Translations under genes and position numbers: made by a program | The notes under the pieces: generated by a model | Told to the model about the DNA's origin: nothing | Databases searched by the model: none | Seen by the model: the letters and a program-made list of their open reading frames with translations, nothing else | In this document: positions 13,201 to 25,200 of the stretch, piece by piece | Numbering within the stretch: position 1 is the first letter of the stretch | Layout of the letters: every line of letters starts with the position of its first letter | Assembly (NCBI RefSeq): GCF_029784135.1 | Contig: NC_073746.1 | Span: 226,499,882 to 226,563,881 of the forward strand | Source: Toxorhynchites rutilus septentrionalis | Lineage: Eukaryota; Arthropoda; Insecta; Diptera; Culicidae | DNA: 64,000 bases | Direction: 5' to 3'

Positions 13201-16200
13201 GTTCATCTCATGGAAAATAATATTTTATTAATTGCGATAGACGCGTATTTCCTATCAATTGATGCAAACATCTTTCCGATCGGTTAAGAAATGTTAGAGT
13301 TATAAGCATTCGAAATATGGGTAGGATTAGCACACCAATCCGCAGAATTAATGTATGGTAAAAAGGTTCTTCCAGTTTTTCTGAATTGAAACCGTTTGGA
13401 GATTAGCGAATTGTAATGTATAGCATATCAAACAAATCTTAGAGAATCTCCGATTCGATTGGTATGCAAATCATGAGAATTCGTTCACAGTGAAAGTAGT
13501 TATTAACGTTAACTTTATTTCATAAAAACGTGACCTGTATTCTGATTTGGCACCCTTCCTGAAAGACGTAGTTCTACGTCAAAAATGTCATTGCAATAGT
13601 GCACAGGAAACAACTTGATTTCAACTACCTACCTTTATTTTACTGCCGCGATCGAGCCTCAAAGCCTGGCTCAAGCAAAAGTTTCCTATTAGATTCTATC
13701 ACCATCTAACGTCATTCCGAGAGGGAAATGAAGGAATGCAAAAATTTCTGAGAATAGATGAGCGGAATCGAGACAGTATTTTTCTGTTCTAATCGAGAAT
13801 GAAATTTGCGAAGAGTATAGGTGAATGTTTTCTATCTCAAATAAAGTGAGGCATAAACAGAGAATAGAAGGGTGACTTTTATCTGTAAACGAGTGTTGTT
13901 GAACGAATTTCGATGCGATTTTGCCCATACCTGCTGGTTGGATGTACAAATGTGACTTTACGGATTCTTTGACAAAAGAAGACATTTATAAAAAGGAAAT
14001 TTACTCCTACTTCATTCAAAGTATGCTTCATCGTAAGCGTAAGTTTTAATTTATTGTCAGGATTATTATCAAAACTTTAATCTTTTTTATAATATTTGTT
14101 ATTGGTATTGTTCTAATACTGTTCTTTCATCGTATTATCTGTCTTTTTTTCTTTTATACTTGTTTTAACAGATTTCAATATCTCATTCTATGAATTTTAT
14201 GGCGACTGCTTGGAATTGACAGCTTTTTTCTACGTGTATGTGACCCCCAACCCTACGTGATACAAATGACTGGATAATGTTTATAATCGAATTTGATAGT
14301 CCGTCATTTATACAAAATTAATATAAATGTTAAACTATGTAATGTTTTTGCTCTTCCCACGCAAAATCCGAGTTTGTGGACACCAGTGATCATTATCACA
14401 ACGCTAAAGAGAATTGGATATAAAAATACCTTCTTATAAAATATAGCTGCAAATAGTACATTCGGGTAACTGTCTTTCGGATAAATGTTATCCAATCATC
14501 GATCACTATTAAAATAAATCAATGTTTAAGTTACAAGCATTTGATTCCATTGCGATGTTCTAAACACACAAAAAAATAATTTCTCCTCAGTTTCAGTTTG
14601 CACGTAGTTTTGATATAGAAAATTTGACCATTTTCCGACATATGGAAGATTTGTAACCAATTTTCAAAAAAAAAACTATTTCAGAAATAACCGTTTTTAA
14701 AAAACCAACTTGAAGTTTTTGCGTATTTTAACGTAAGTCTACGACGAACAGGAAGGTATAAGGATGAAAATCTAAAAATTAAACATGTAACGAAATAATA
14801 AAACTATTTGAACGCTCATTTTTCGGTCATTTCTTGATAAATCACAAAGATGTGATCCAATCGATGAGAAATATTTCTAGGCATCTTCCACCATAAAGAA
14901 TATTGTATTTGCTGGAAAAAGTTATTGATTAATTGAACATGTAAAGCCTTATTTAAAAGACATTCTAAACGGCGCAAATTTTGCTCCTCAAACTGTGCTT
15001 GTCAAATCGAGCAACTAAACTAGCAGTGCGGCACAATTTGAATACACTGCGTTTCACAACTATAGAACCACTCAGAAAAAATGAGGAGAATTCTTTCAAA
15101 AAGGCCTGGTTTAGATAGCTTACCATCAACACGATTTAACAGTTAGAAGTGCAACGAAGTTCTTCAGAACCAGTTTTGTCATCTGGTTCTATAGTTATGA
15201 AACACTGGAATTTTAGTTTTTTGAATGTTTCGCGCCTGAACACAACAATAGAGTTGGAATGGCCAGTCTTATAAATGAAGATATATATTGTATTCTACAC
15301 TATATACTTTAATTCGACATCTTTCATATCCCTGGAAACTCAGAAAAAATGAGTGGTTCTATAGTTGTGAAATGCAGTGTATATCCATACCAACCATCCA
15401 ACCTAGTCAACCATCTTCAGCTACTTCAACAAAACCACGCAAACCATAGAAACTTTTAAGAACCACTGAATCTATTTACTAAAGAGATAACTCTAAACCT
15501 CTAAAATAATCTCCGAAATGACAAACAAACGGATTGAATAAAATAAGGAGTGTGTCGAAATGTAATCTAAAAATTTTGTCCGGGGAGTGTGAAATAATTG
15601 AGAAGTCTGGCAATGAATATTCCCTGGGGAATCTGCCAAGATTCTCGTAAACCCGGTTCTAGTGACCCCGGATTCGTAAGCATCGTTCTGCCTCTATTCG
15701 TGATTTGGCCATGAAACTGCCTAGCTGGGTAAGGAAGTAAAAAGTGCTCCCAAACCAAATCACCCGCTCTATGGAAAATATTTTATAGGGTACCAAATAA
15801 GAAATTTTGTCTATTTTTTGAACCCCTTTGACGTTCACCACAGGATATATGGTAAAAACCGTACTTTCACCGCTCGCCATTCTCGGTAACTTCAAGATGA
15901 AAAATTTAAAAAAACTAAAAGTGCATCTTACTATGGTTTATTGAGATACATTCCATCATTTATCGACAAAAAAATTTCATCTAAAATTTAAGTACTAAAA
16001 AATCTTGAAATATTGACGTATTTTTTATACCATTAAGAGATTCAGTACTACTCTAATTCGTATTTGAATGTATTTCTAAACCTTTCCTAGATATGTGTGA
16101 TTTTTTTCAGAATTTTGAAACTTAGTTCCGGTTTAGTTTCTTCTTAAATATGTTCGTATGTGTTTTTTTGATATTTGTGATTTTTTTCAGCAAATTTCGG

Positions 16201-19200
16201 GAATTGCGCGGTACGAAAATATCCAATAACTTTTTTTTTTTATTTCTATTTTGTTCGTGAAAAGTGCTCCCAAACCTTATTACCAGCGCTATCGAAAATG
16301 TTGTATGAGGTATCAAATTAAAAAATTAGGTAATTATACTGGATACCTATTTATCCCTATATGGTTCACTGTAAGAGCTATAGTGATAAACGTAGTTTTC
16401 CTTTTTTCACGCCATACTCCATAGGCTTGGAAATTAAAACTCGAGAAAATACTCAAAATGCATCTACTATGGTGTAGCACGAAAAATTATAAAAAATATT
16501 TATAGATAGTAAAATTTTTAAAATTAAAGTATTTTTTTGGTATTCAGAAATTTCGGATTTTTTTCTATTTTTAGATCCATTAAAACATAATTTTCTTCAA
16601 ATGTACCTGCTTCAGATATGTGATTTTGTGATGTGACTTCTCAGAATTTTAGAGCGTTGTGCGGAGCATTTTTTTTGCAATTTGAAATTTTTGAATCATT
16701 AAATTAAGTTTTGAGATACAGTACTGCTTTGAAATGTGTTCGCACGTGTTTTTTTATATTTATGATTTTTATTTTCATAACGTATCGAGAATTGAACGTA
16801 CTATTTTTCGTAATTTTGACCGTCTGTTTTTTTTTATTTTATGAAATCGATGATTAATCAAATCATGAGACTAAACATATTATCTTCTGATCTATTCATA
16901 GAATTATACCATTTCGTATGAAACAGAATTACGAAATGCAAAAAAAAAATTTTTCGATAGTAATTTTATCTCATAGTAAGATAAACTATGAGTATGAGTA
17001 TTTTTCTTGAGAATGTGGTGAAAAAAATACGTTTTTAGCCATAATTCTTAATGTGAACCTATATGGTATTCAGAAAAATTATTCAATTTTCTAATTTGCA
17101 GCAATACTTTCCATGGCGCTAGTGATAAGGTTCAGGGCTTTTTTACGAGTACACAAATACAATACAATGATAGATGTTAGGAAAATTAATAAAATCGAAA
17201 TTGTCGAAATATTCTGAAAGATGATCGCCAATATTAAAAAAAAAACACATACACAAACATGTAAACATATTTGAATGTAAATTTAACCAGTAACGGTTCT
17301 CAAAATTCTAAAAAAAATCGAAATTTAGAAATATAATTCTTTCTGCACCGCGCAACATTGTTAAAATTCTGATAAAAATTACACATATCTTAAAAGAAAG
17401 GCGTAGAAACACATTTAAATACAAATTATAGTAGTACTTTATCTCCGCAATTTTTTTTTCGATATTTTAATGATAGTAAGACGCACTTTCAGTATTTTTT
17501 AATATTTTTATCTCGAAGCTATCGAGAATGGCCTGCAAAAAAATGAACAATACATTTTTCACCATAGATCCTATGGTAAACTTCACAGGGGTTCAAAAAA
17601 AATTGTCAAAATTTCTTATTTGGTACCCTATGAAATATTTTCCATAGAGCGGGTGATTTGGTTGGGGGCACTTTTCACTTCCTTATCCAGTACCAGCATC
17701 GGAATGATCCAGCAGAATAAGCATATCTCTTCTTTTAAAAACAGATATGAAAGCCCATAAGAAGAAAAAAGTAAACAAACAAAAACCCGACAGTTATTAA
17801 TTTTCCAACAAATTTGTCAAATATCATACTTTAATGAGACATCTGAATTTTGAGTTACGCGTTTTAAGAAAGGAAGATGAATGATTTTGAATACGCCCTT
17901 TTCAAAAATCAGTCGTAATTCAAATTGGTCATATGATAATGAAAATTGTGATTTTAGGTAGTTTCCATCATAAGTGCCAAGAATGAAAGAAACGGAGAGG
18001 CTCGGGTTAGCGGCCGACCGATTTGGCTTGGAATCGCTCAATAGTGACTTTTAATTATAAATTGTATGAAAAAAAAGACGGGTGGGTAATGTCGGGGACA
18101 TAACCGGAGTGACGTAGGACTATACAAAGGGGACAGCTTTTGTTAAATATATATTTTTTATATATTGTTTTATTTTCTTCTCCTTCGTGAATACCTACTT
18201 ATCTACCTGAAAAATGTATTAGTTTACTGTTTACTCTTTATGAACATGTTGATGGTTCTGAAAAGAACCTTTGGTGTTGTGTTTTTGTTATCACTCGATA
18301 TCCCCATCTTGTTCGGTTAAACCTTCCTGTTTAGTTATTGCGTTCGCCACTCGCCACAGCTTTCACAGTTGGAAAATTTCTTCCCAGCTTGTGACATGTT
18401 GTTCAGTAAATTACATTTTATGCGACGTGCCGAAACACTCAGTGTCGCATTGGAGGCGATTTTAACCTGTGTTTTAACCATAATTTGGACCCCGAACTCT
18501 ATGTTTACAAAAATGTCGCATTACATGTCCGTCCAATTAGCTAAATGTCGAACTAATTGTAAATTACTGTACTTTCAATCTGGAAACAATTTGAGAATTG
18601 GTGAAAATTGAATAATCCGGAAATCCCCAACTATCAATAAGCTCAGAACAACTGCCAAATTCACATACTCATCAGATCCTGGCAAACAAATTATGAAAAA
18701 ATCAATTTGTGTTTTATTATAATTTTGGATATTATTTTAGAATGCATTGAACTGTATTTCGTAAACTCTTTTTTGAAAGGTTTAATGGCTCTGATAAGCA
18801 CCGTGTCTTATGGAATGGTTCCAATTTAGAAAACTTAGTACTCGTGGTTTTTAAAAAAAAAAACCATTTCGAACGCCCTCGATGCCGCCTTGTTCTGATT
18901 TTGCCACCAAAGCAGATTGTATAAAGAACAAACTTTTTTCTTCCGCTACCTGCTGTCGTTTTGCGATTGCGTTTGCCACTCGCTGCAACTGCCTGTTGTT
19001 GTCTTGATGTCCACCGAACCGAATGTGGTCTGTTCTGAATGCGGGTTTTCTTATCGTCGCGAGCAGCTTTTCCACTTCGGCGGCCGAAACTATATAACGC
19101 CGGATAGGTGGACTGATGCACTGGTACTAACGCGCTCAGCCTAGCTACCCTTGCGGGGAACTCCAGACTAACACGGTTCGAGCGGGATTTTGCCTTTCCC

Positions 19201-22200
19201 TTCACTTTTCCTCCTTTACCATATCCAATCATGGCTGCTTGTGTTGGTTTGTTGATGTGATGTGATGCGAAACGATGTGGTGTACGGTTTGGATGAGAAT
19301 GATCGTTACGGAAGGAAGGAAGGTATTGTATTATAGAGAATTTAAACTTTTGCAGTTCATTCGTCTCTAGCCTTGAGAAAGGCCCTTTGAAAACTCTACT
19401 CTATTCTACTCCAGCGCTACCACCTCCGCCCTCTTGCCTTGAGAAAGGCACTCGATCTCTCGCCGTCCAGCCCGTCCAGCAACGATGTTGTCCAGTCGGT
19501 GTCCACACAAAGAATGATCGTTACGGCAGCGGAGCGGGGATTTTTAAGCTGACTGGCTGGCTCGAGGATTACGCATGTGTGAGACTGCGACCAATTTTTC
19601 GTTCATATTTTTTCTTTTTCCTTTCCAATCGTGTTTCATTGTATTTCGCTGTTGCTCTGGTTGACCGTTTTGGTCGTTACAATTTGAGGAGCACAAAATG
19701 GACCAATCAAAAATGGGCACATAGTGCATTTGCACAATGCTTGATATTTCACAATTATTCAATTATTTATCTCAAGAAAAATGAAATGTTATTCGTTATG
19801 ATAGATGCGTAGATATATTTCCTATCAATTGATGCAAAAACCTTTGCGATCTATTGAGAAATGCTCGAGTTATAAGCGTTCCAAATCTTGCATTTATTCC
19901 TACTTGTTCAGTGCCTAGATTTTCATTTCACCCCCTATATCAATTACTGCTCACAAGCATTTCCAGCCAGAATGACCTGAAAATATGCGAAATTTGATCA
20001 ATTTTCTATTTGAATGCTACTTTCCACACACACATTTCGCTCAAAAAACTGAGTATTTTTCACGAGTAGAAACATTTTTTTGCCTCAAAGGTAATTTTTG
20101 AACTGGATAAGCTTTAAATAAAAAAAAGTTTTGCTTGTAAAGATCTGTAGTTTTGTTATCTAATAACATGTTGAAGGTAATTATTAGGGCTATGTGAGAA
20201 AATACCCCAAGAAAAAAAATAGCAAAGATATTAAAAACGCACACTAAATTTGCAAGAATCAACGTACAGTGGAGCCCCGATTATCCGCGAGTGGATGATA
20301 CGCGGTGCGGATGATGCACGACAGCGAGTTCCATAGTAAATCCATAGGCCTTCCCGGAATTTGTCAGTGAGTGATAGGCTTATGCATTTATTTTTGGTCA
20401 TGGCTTTCACATTATCTGACTACTGGTGTACACGATCTTCTAGATGGATAGTTTAATGATTTCTGTATTGATAACACAGTTTTCATGCTGAAATATATTT
20501 TTTTCTTGTTTGGAACTCATTTTTAGTCCTTTATTGCGTTATCCGCGATTTTCATTATTCGCGGTGAGCTATCCAGACTATTTCGCGGTTAATCGGGGTT
20601 CTACTGTATTCCGATTATGTATTAATATGCTAGCGATCATTTCGAATCCTTAAGCTCATATTATTTTAAAACTAAAAAGGTTTTTGAAGATATAAATGCA
20701 GTTGAAAAAATCGATATTTATAACTGATAGAGCTACATCGACATACAAAAAGAACAAAATGCAAATTTGTGTAAGTTCATAACAGAATATAAAATGCTGA
20801 GTTGCATTTTTTCGCTATTCCCCACGGTAAGGTGCTGGGAGCATTGATTGATTGTAATCAACCGGTTTTAACGAGAGAACGAATGAGAATTGTGATCATA
20901 TAGTTTTTGGTATGATCTATCTGAAATGATTTTTTTTTGTATGGTTAGGACTGCTCATTGATAATTTCAATTTATTTTATTGCATTTTATCCTGTATGAA
21001 TAGTATGGATATGATTTTTTTTCATAAAACGAGGAGGAAATATGTGGAAAAGGGGAAGAATCATCCAAATCCACTAGCAAGGCGACTCGGTCAACCTCTG
21101 GTAACACGTCTGAAGAAAAAAACCTTAATTATCTGAACGTGGTCAAACGTTAGTGTTGTGCTCCAGCACACATGTGAAATTTTAACTGTAAGAATTGACA
21201 ACAAACGTAATACTTTATTATGTTAGAACTAAATGTATAACCAAATATTGTTATTTCCACATTATGGAAGATTCAATAAATGTATGTATGAAAAAAAAAG
21301 ATTTTTTTAAGCAGACGTATAAAAATAAATTTTATTTATTTTATTCATCATAGATTAGAAAAATATATTTCAATATTCCCAACTACACCTCGTTCAATAT
21401 GGTGTCGTCGTTGTACGGGAATGACTTTGTCGTTGGCGAAAACAGCTCTCCAAACAATTCACTGGAATAAAGTCGGGAACAATCAATAACAATCATCGTG
21501 TAGAACACTACAACTCACCTGTTCATATCACAAAAATAACCCATTCTCAGACCCCGTGGCCAGCTGTGGGCATATTTGTGTGAACTGCACGATTTCGGCT
21601 TGGGTATCGGATTAAAGTTATGCGTGAACGCGCTGCTGTAAAAATACGGACACAAACCGTGCGATCCTTTTGGAAACGGTCCTGCGGCAGGCTGATCCCT
21701 CCCGCATACGCCCATATTCCAGTTGATGTGACAATCTCGACGTCTGGACCCATAGTTGGCGCTCGTGTGAATACACTGTACCTTCTTTGCAGCTAGCTTT
21801 GGGTCCAGCAGCGAATATCTGGTGTCACTATCAAATCCCGGTCCAGCATTGTCACAGGCTGTCGAAAAAACAATTTCAGTTAGTATTGTTTGCTTTGAAT
21901 TCGTTTACTCTGGCGCTTAACTGTCTATCCTGTCAAGTTTCTGAAATCCGAACCGTCGACCGGCTTCTAGTGCCAAATGCGAACCAAAACTAAAACCAAA
22001 CATATGTCCATGGCCAGGATCGAAGCCAACCCTCTCCAGTCTTCGTAGATGATTGGCTAGAGCTTCCGCCAGCGAATTGAAGTGCGGCATAAGTTCACTG
22101 AAGTAATCAATGATTCTGCTGTCGTTTCCGTAGCTCATAAGCATAACGCACCCACCGCGATATGTACTAAAATTAGAGGCCACATCGTTCACCCACTCGG

Positions 22201-25200
22201 ATAAATATCCTTCGCGCCACCCGTGCACTATAATCGCGAAGTCCCCTTTCGGATCGCAATTGTTATGCACAAAATCTGCATCGTTGTCGGTCAACGGGAT
22301 CCACCGATTTTGGTCACTGAAACATCAGAAAGTTTAAGCCACTTTCAAATCAAATATTTGATTTTGAACCTCTGAAACACAGAGAAGAAAACCGTCCCGG
22401 TGATGCGATCAGCTGCGTCCACCATTTCACACACCACGACCACAGTGCAAACTACGGCCAGAACAATTTCGAACAATCGATGGTTTTTTCTCGAAAACTT
22501 CAACATAGCTGTGAACTGAACGGTTAAACCGATAACAAGAAGAAAGTTTGTTTCCCCTGCGTATTTATACTGATTCCCAGCAGCTGACCTAAATTTGGCG
22601 TTTTCAGGTTAAGCTCTTAACGCGTGTTTTTCGTTTCGGTGACATTGTGACCTGGAACCGGTTCCCTCGAATGATGTACTCTTTGTGTGCACGAAGGTTA
22701 CCGTTCGCACCTTCTTCCCGATCTCGGGTCCGGACGGATAATAAGAATTTATATTTTTCAATCAATATCGTGGGTAATAAGATAGTTTGGATGCTGGTGG
22801 ACCGACTGACCGAGCCTGAATTAAGCCGTGACTGCCGAACTTTTTTCGAAGTAGCCATTCTCGATAATAAAAACTGGAGATCTGAGCAGCAATTTAGAAA
22901 ATAATAAATAATGTTCTGTAATTTACAACAGAGATTATTCTAAAAAACATACCTGGAGGTGATTTATTTCTACCATAAAAAATCCAGTCGAAAAAATAAA
23001 TACAGGGTGCGGCAGCATAACTTCCTTTTTTAAAATGATCCTGTTTTAAAATGAGGTCTCGTTCAAGAGGGGATACTGTAAAGTTTTGTCCCGACACGAT
23101 TCAGTCGTCATCATGCGTTGGAATAGTGAGGAGCATGCCTTTGCCGTTGAGGTTTACTTTTCAAGCGGATGTTCAGTTATTGCGATGAAGCCCATTTTCA
23201 TTTGTGTGGGTCGGTTAACAAACAAAACATGCGCTACTGGGCTGACACCAACCCTCGAGAATTGCATCAAAAGCCTTTACATTCACCCAAAGTCACAGTG
23301 TGGTGTGCAATTTCCTCAGCTGGAATTATTGGTTCATGGTTTTTTGAGGAAAATGGGGTTACAGTGACAGTGAATTCGTACCGGCATGTAAACATGCTAC
23401 AATTTTTAGAAAATTTGGATTTGAGGGACACTTGGTTCCAACAAGACGGTGCAACAGCACACACTTCAAGAGCATCGATGGCTGTTTTGAGGGAACACTT
23501 TCCAGAGCGCCTCATCTCAATTAGAGGCGATTTGGAATGGCCGGCACGCTCTCCCGATCTGTCCCCTTGTGATTTTTTTATGGGCTTTTTCGAAATCCCG
23601 TGTTTATGTCAACCGTCCAAGAACCCTACAAGATTTGAAGACCAACATCCAATAAGAAATTGCCAACATAACACCTGCTATGCTAACAAGAGTCATGACA
23701 AACGCCAGAAATCGGTTTACGCAATGTATGGAGAATGGGGGACGTCACCTAACAGATTTGATGTTCAAAACAATGTAAATAAAAACTTTAGACATGTACC
23801 TACATTATAAAAAATAAATAAATATTTGCCGATGCATACAATAGTTTTTATTGAGTTTTGAAAAAAGAAAGTTATGCTGACTCACCCTGTATTATATTTT
23901 TTTATTATTTCTCCCGGATTCAAAACATTTCAAGATATTTATGTATTCAATTCCTTGTTGAACCTGTTTCAACACTGTTACTTTACCGAATATTATTTTC
24001 AATTAAATTCTGAAACTTTCCTAATAAATTTCAAGAAATATTATTTGTACAGAATTAAATTAAATATAGCTTTAATTTTTTTCTTTGTTTTAAGGGAAAG
24101 AGTATATCACCTACGTGTGATGCAACTTATACAGTCTAACGCTTATTATCACTTTGAGAATGTTCAGTGAATCTGTAGGAATCTTCAAACGGTGCGCTGA
24201 GCTTTTGTATCGTTTCATTCCGTTCTGGGTTTCATGAATTGAAACAGATAATTCAAATGCAATTGCGATTTGATGTGTCATCAGTTAAACGAAACCTAAA
24301 CTAATTCAAGCCTTCAAAAGTATCAGTATATTCACAACTTTTCTCTCGGTTTCATGCTTCGTTGTTGTTTGTCATCATCTGGTTTTAAGGTGCAGATATT
24401 AAAACTCATATAGACACTGTTTTTCCGCTTATCTTTATGCTTACTGAAATATCATCTGGATAAAAAACATCCACCGGTAAATCAAATGTCGGGTTCAAAA
24501 TCAAGACAGAAAATATATTCAAATTAATTCTGCCAGTTCCAAATACTCTTAATCGAGCAACAATCCCAAACATCTAACACGAACGTGTAATACTTTACTC
24601 TCTTTTCTCCCAGATTACGATAATCGAACATGTGTCCCGTGCGAGGCCAATTGTGCATTCTGTCAGGACCGACCGGACTACTGCACAAGCTGTGATCATC
24701 ATTTAGTTATGCATGAGCACAAGTGCTACTCGGCCTGCCCGAAGAACACTTACGAGACGGAAGATTATAAGTAAGTACCAGGTTATTTTCGACCATTTCA
24801 TATAGTAGCCATCTAAATCGAGTCTAAAACAGAAGTTTGACTGGCTATATTTGGGTTGAAGAAATGTCCGAATCTAAATTTGATATTGCGATCATCACTT
24901 CGTAAATTCCGGTCTGACACATAGATGACATACTGTTGACAGACCCATATGATTTTTGCTTAACACTAGCAAGCGGTTTGAAATTTACGACAATCTGACT
25001 TTGGGTTCACAAGATAAACTGATTTTGGTGAGCTACTTTTCAATCTACCAAAAATGTAAAATATGTATTTCATGTGTTCATTTAATGAGTTCGTAGAACT
25101 AAATTTTAGGCATTCCGACCTCGCATTTCGAACTGCGAACTGCATTCATTAACACGCTCTACCAACCCACAAAATTAGGAATGTTTCTAAAATTAGTGGG

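Larger units (their letters stand above)
11733..13582. mobile_element. Composite element with ends matching the one at 39467-41457
   Basis: The left end, GGACACGACCGCAT and then GACGTAGAACTACGC, matches 39480-39510. The right end, GACGTAGTTCTACGTC (13567-13582), matches 41442-41457. The near-palindromic GACGTAGAACTACG sits close to both ends in opposite orientation. The interior holds a hAT MITE (12096-12860) and a tandem-repeat block (12870-13126). It also holds a segment (13170-13320) shared with 19745-19890 downstream of the H2A-like pseudogene. No transposase was seen. Confidence 0.6.
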
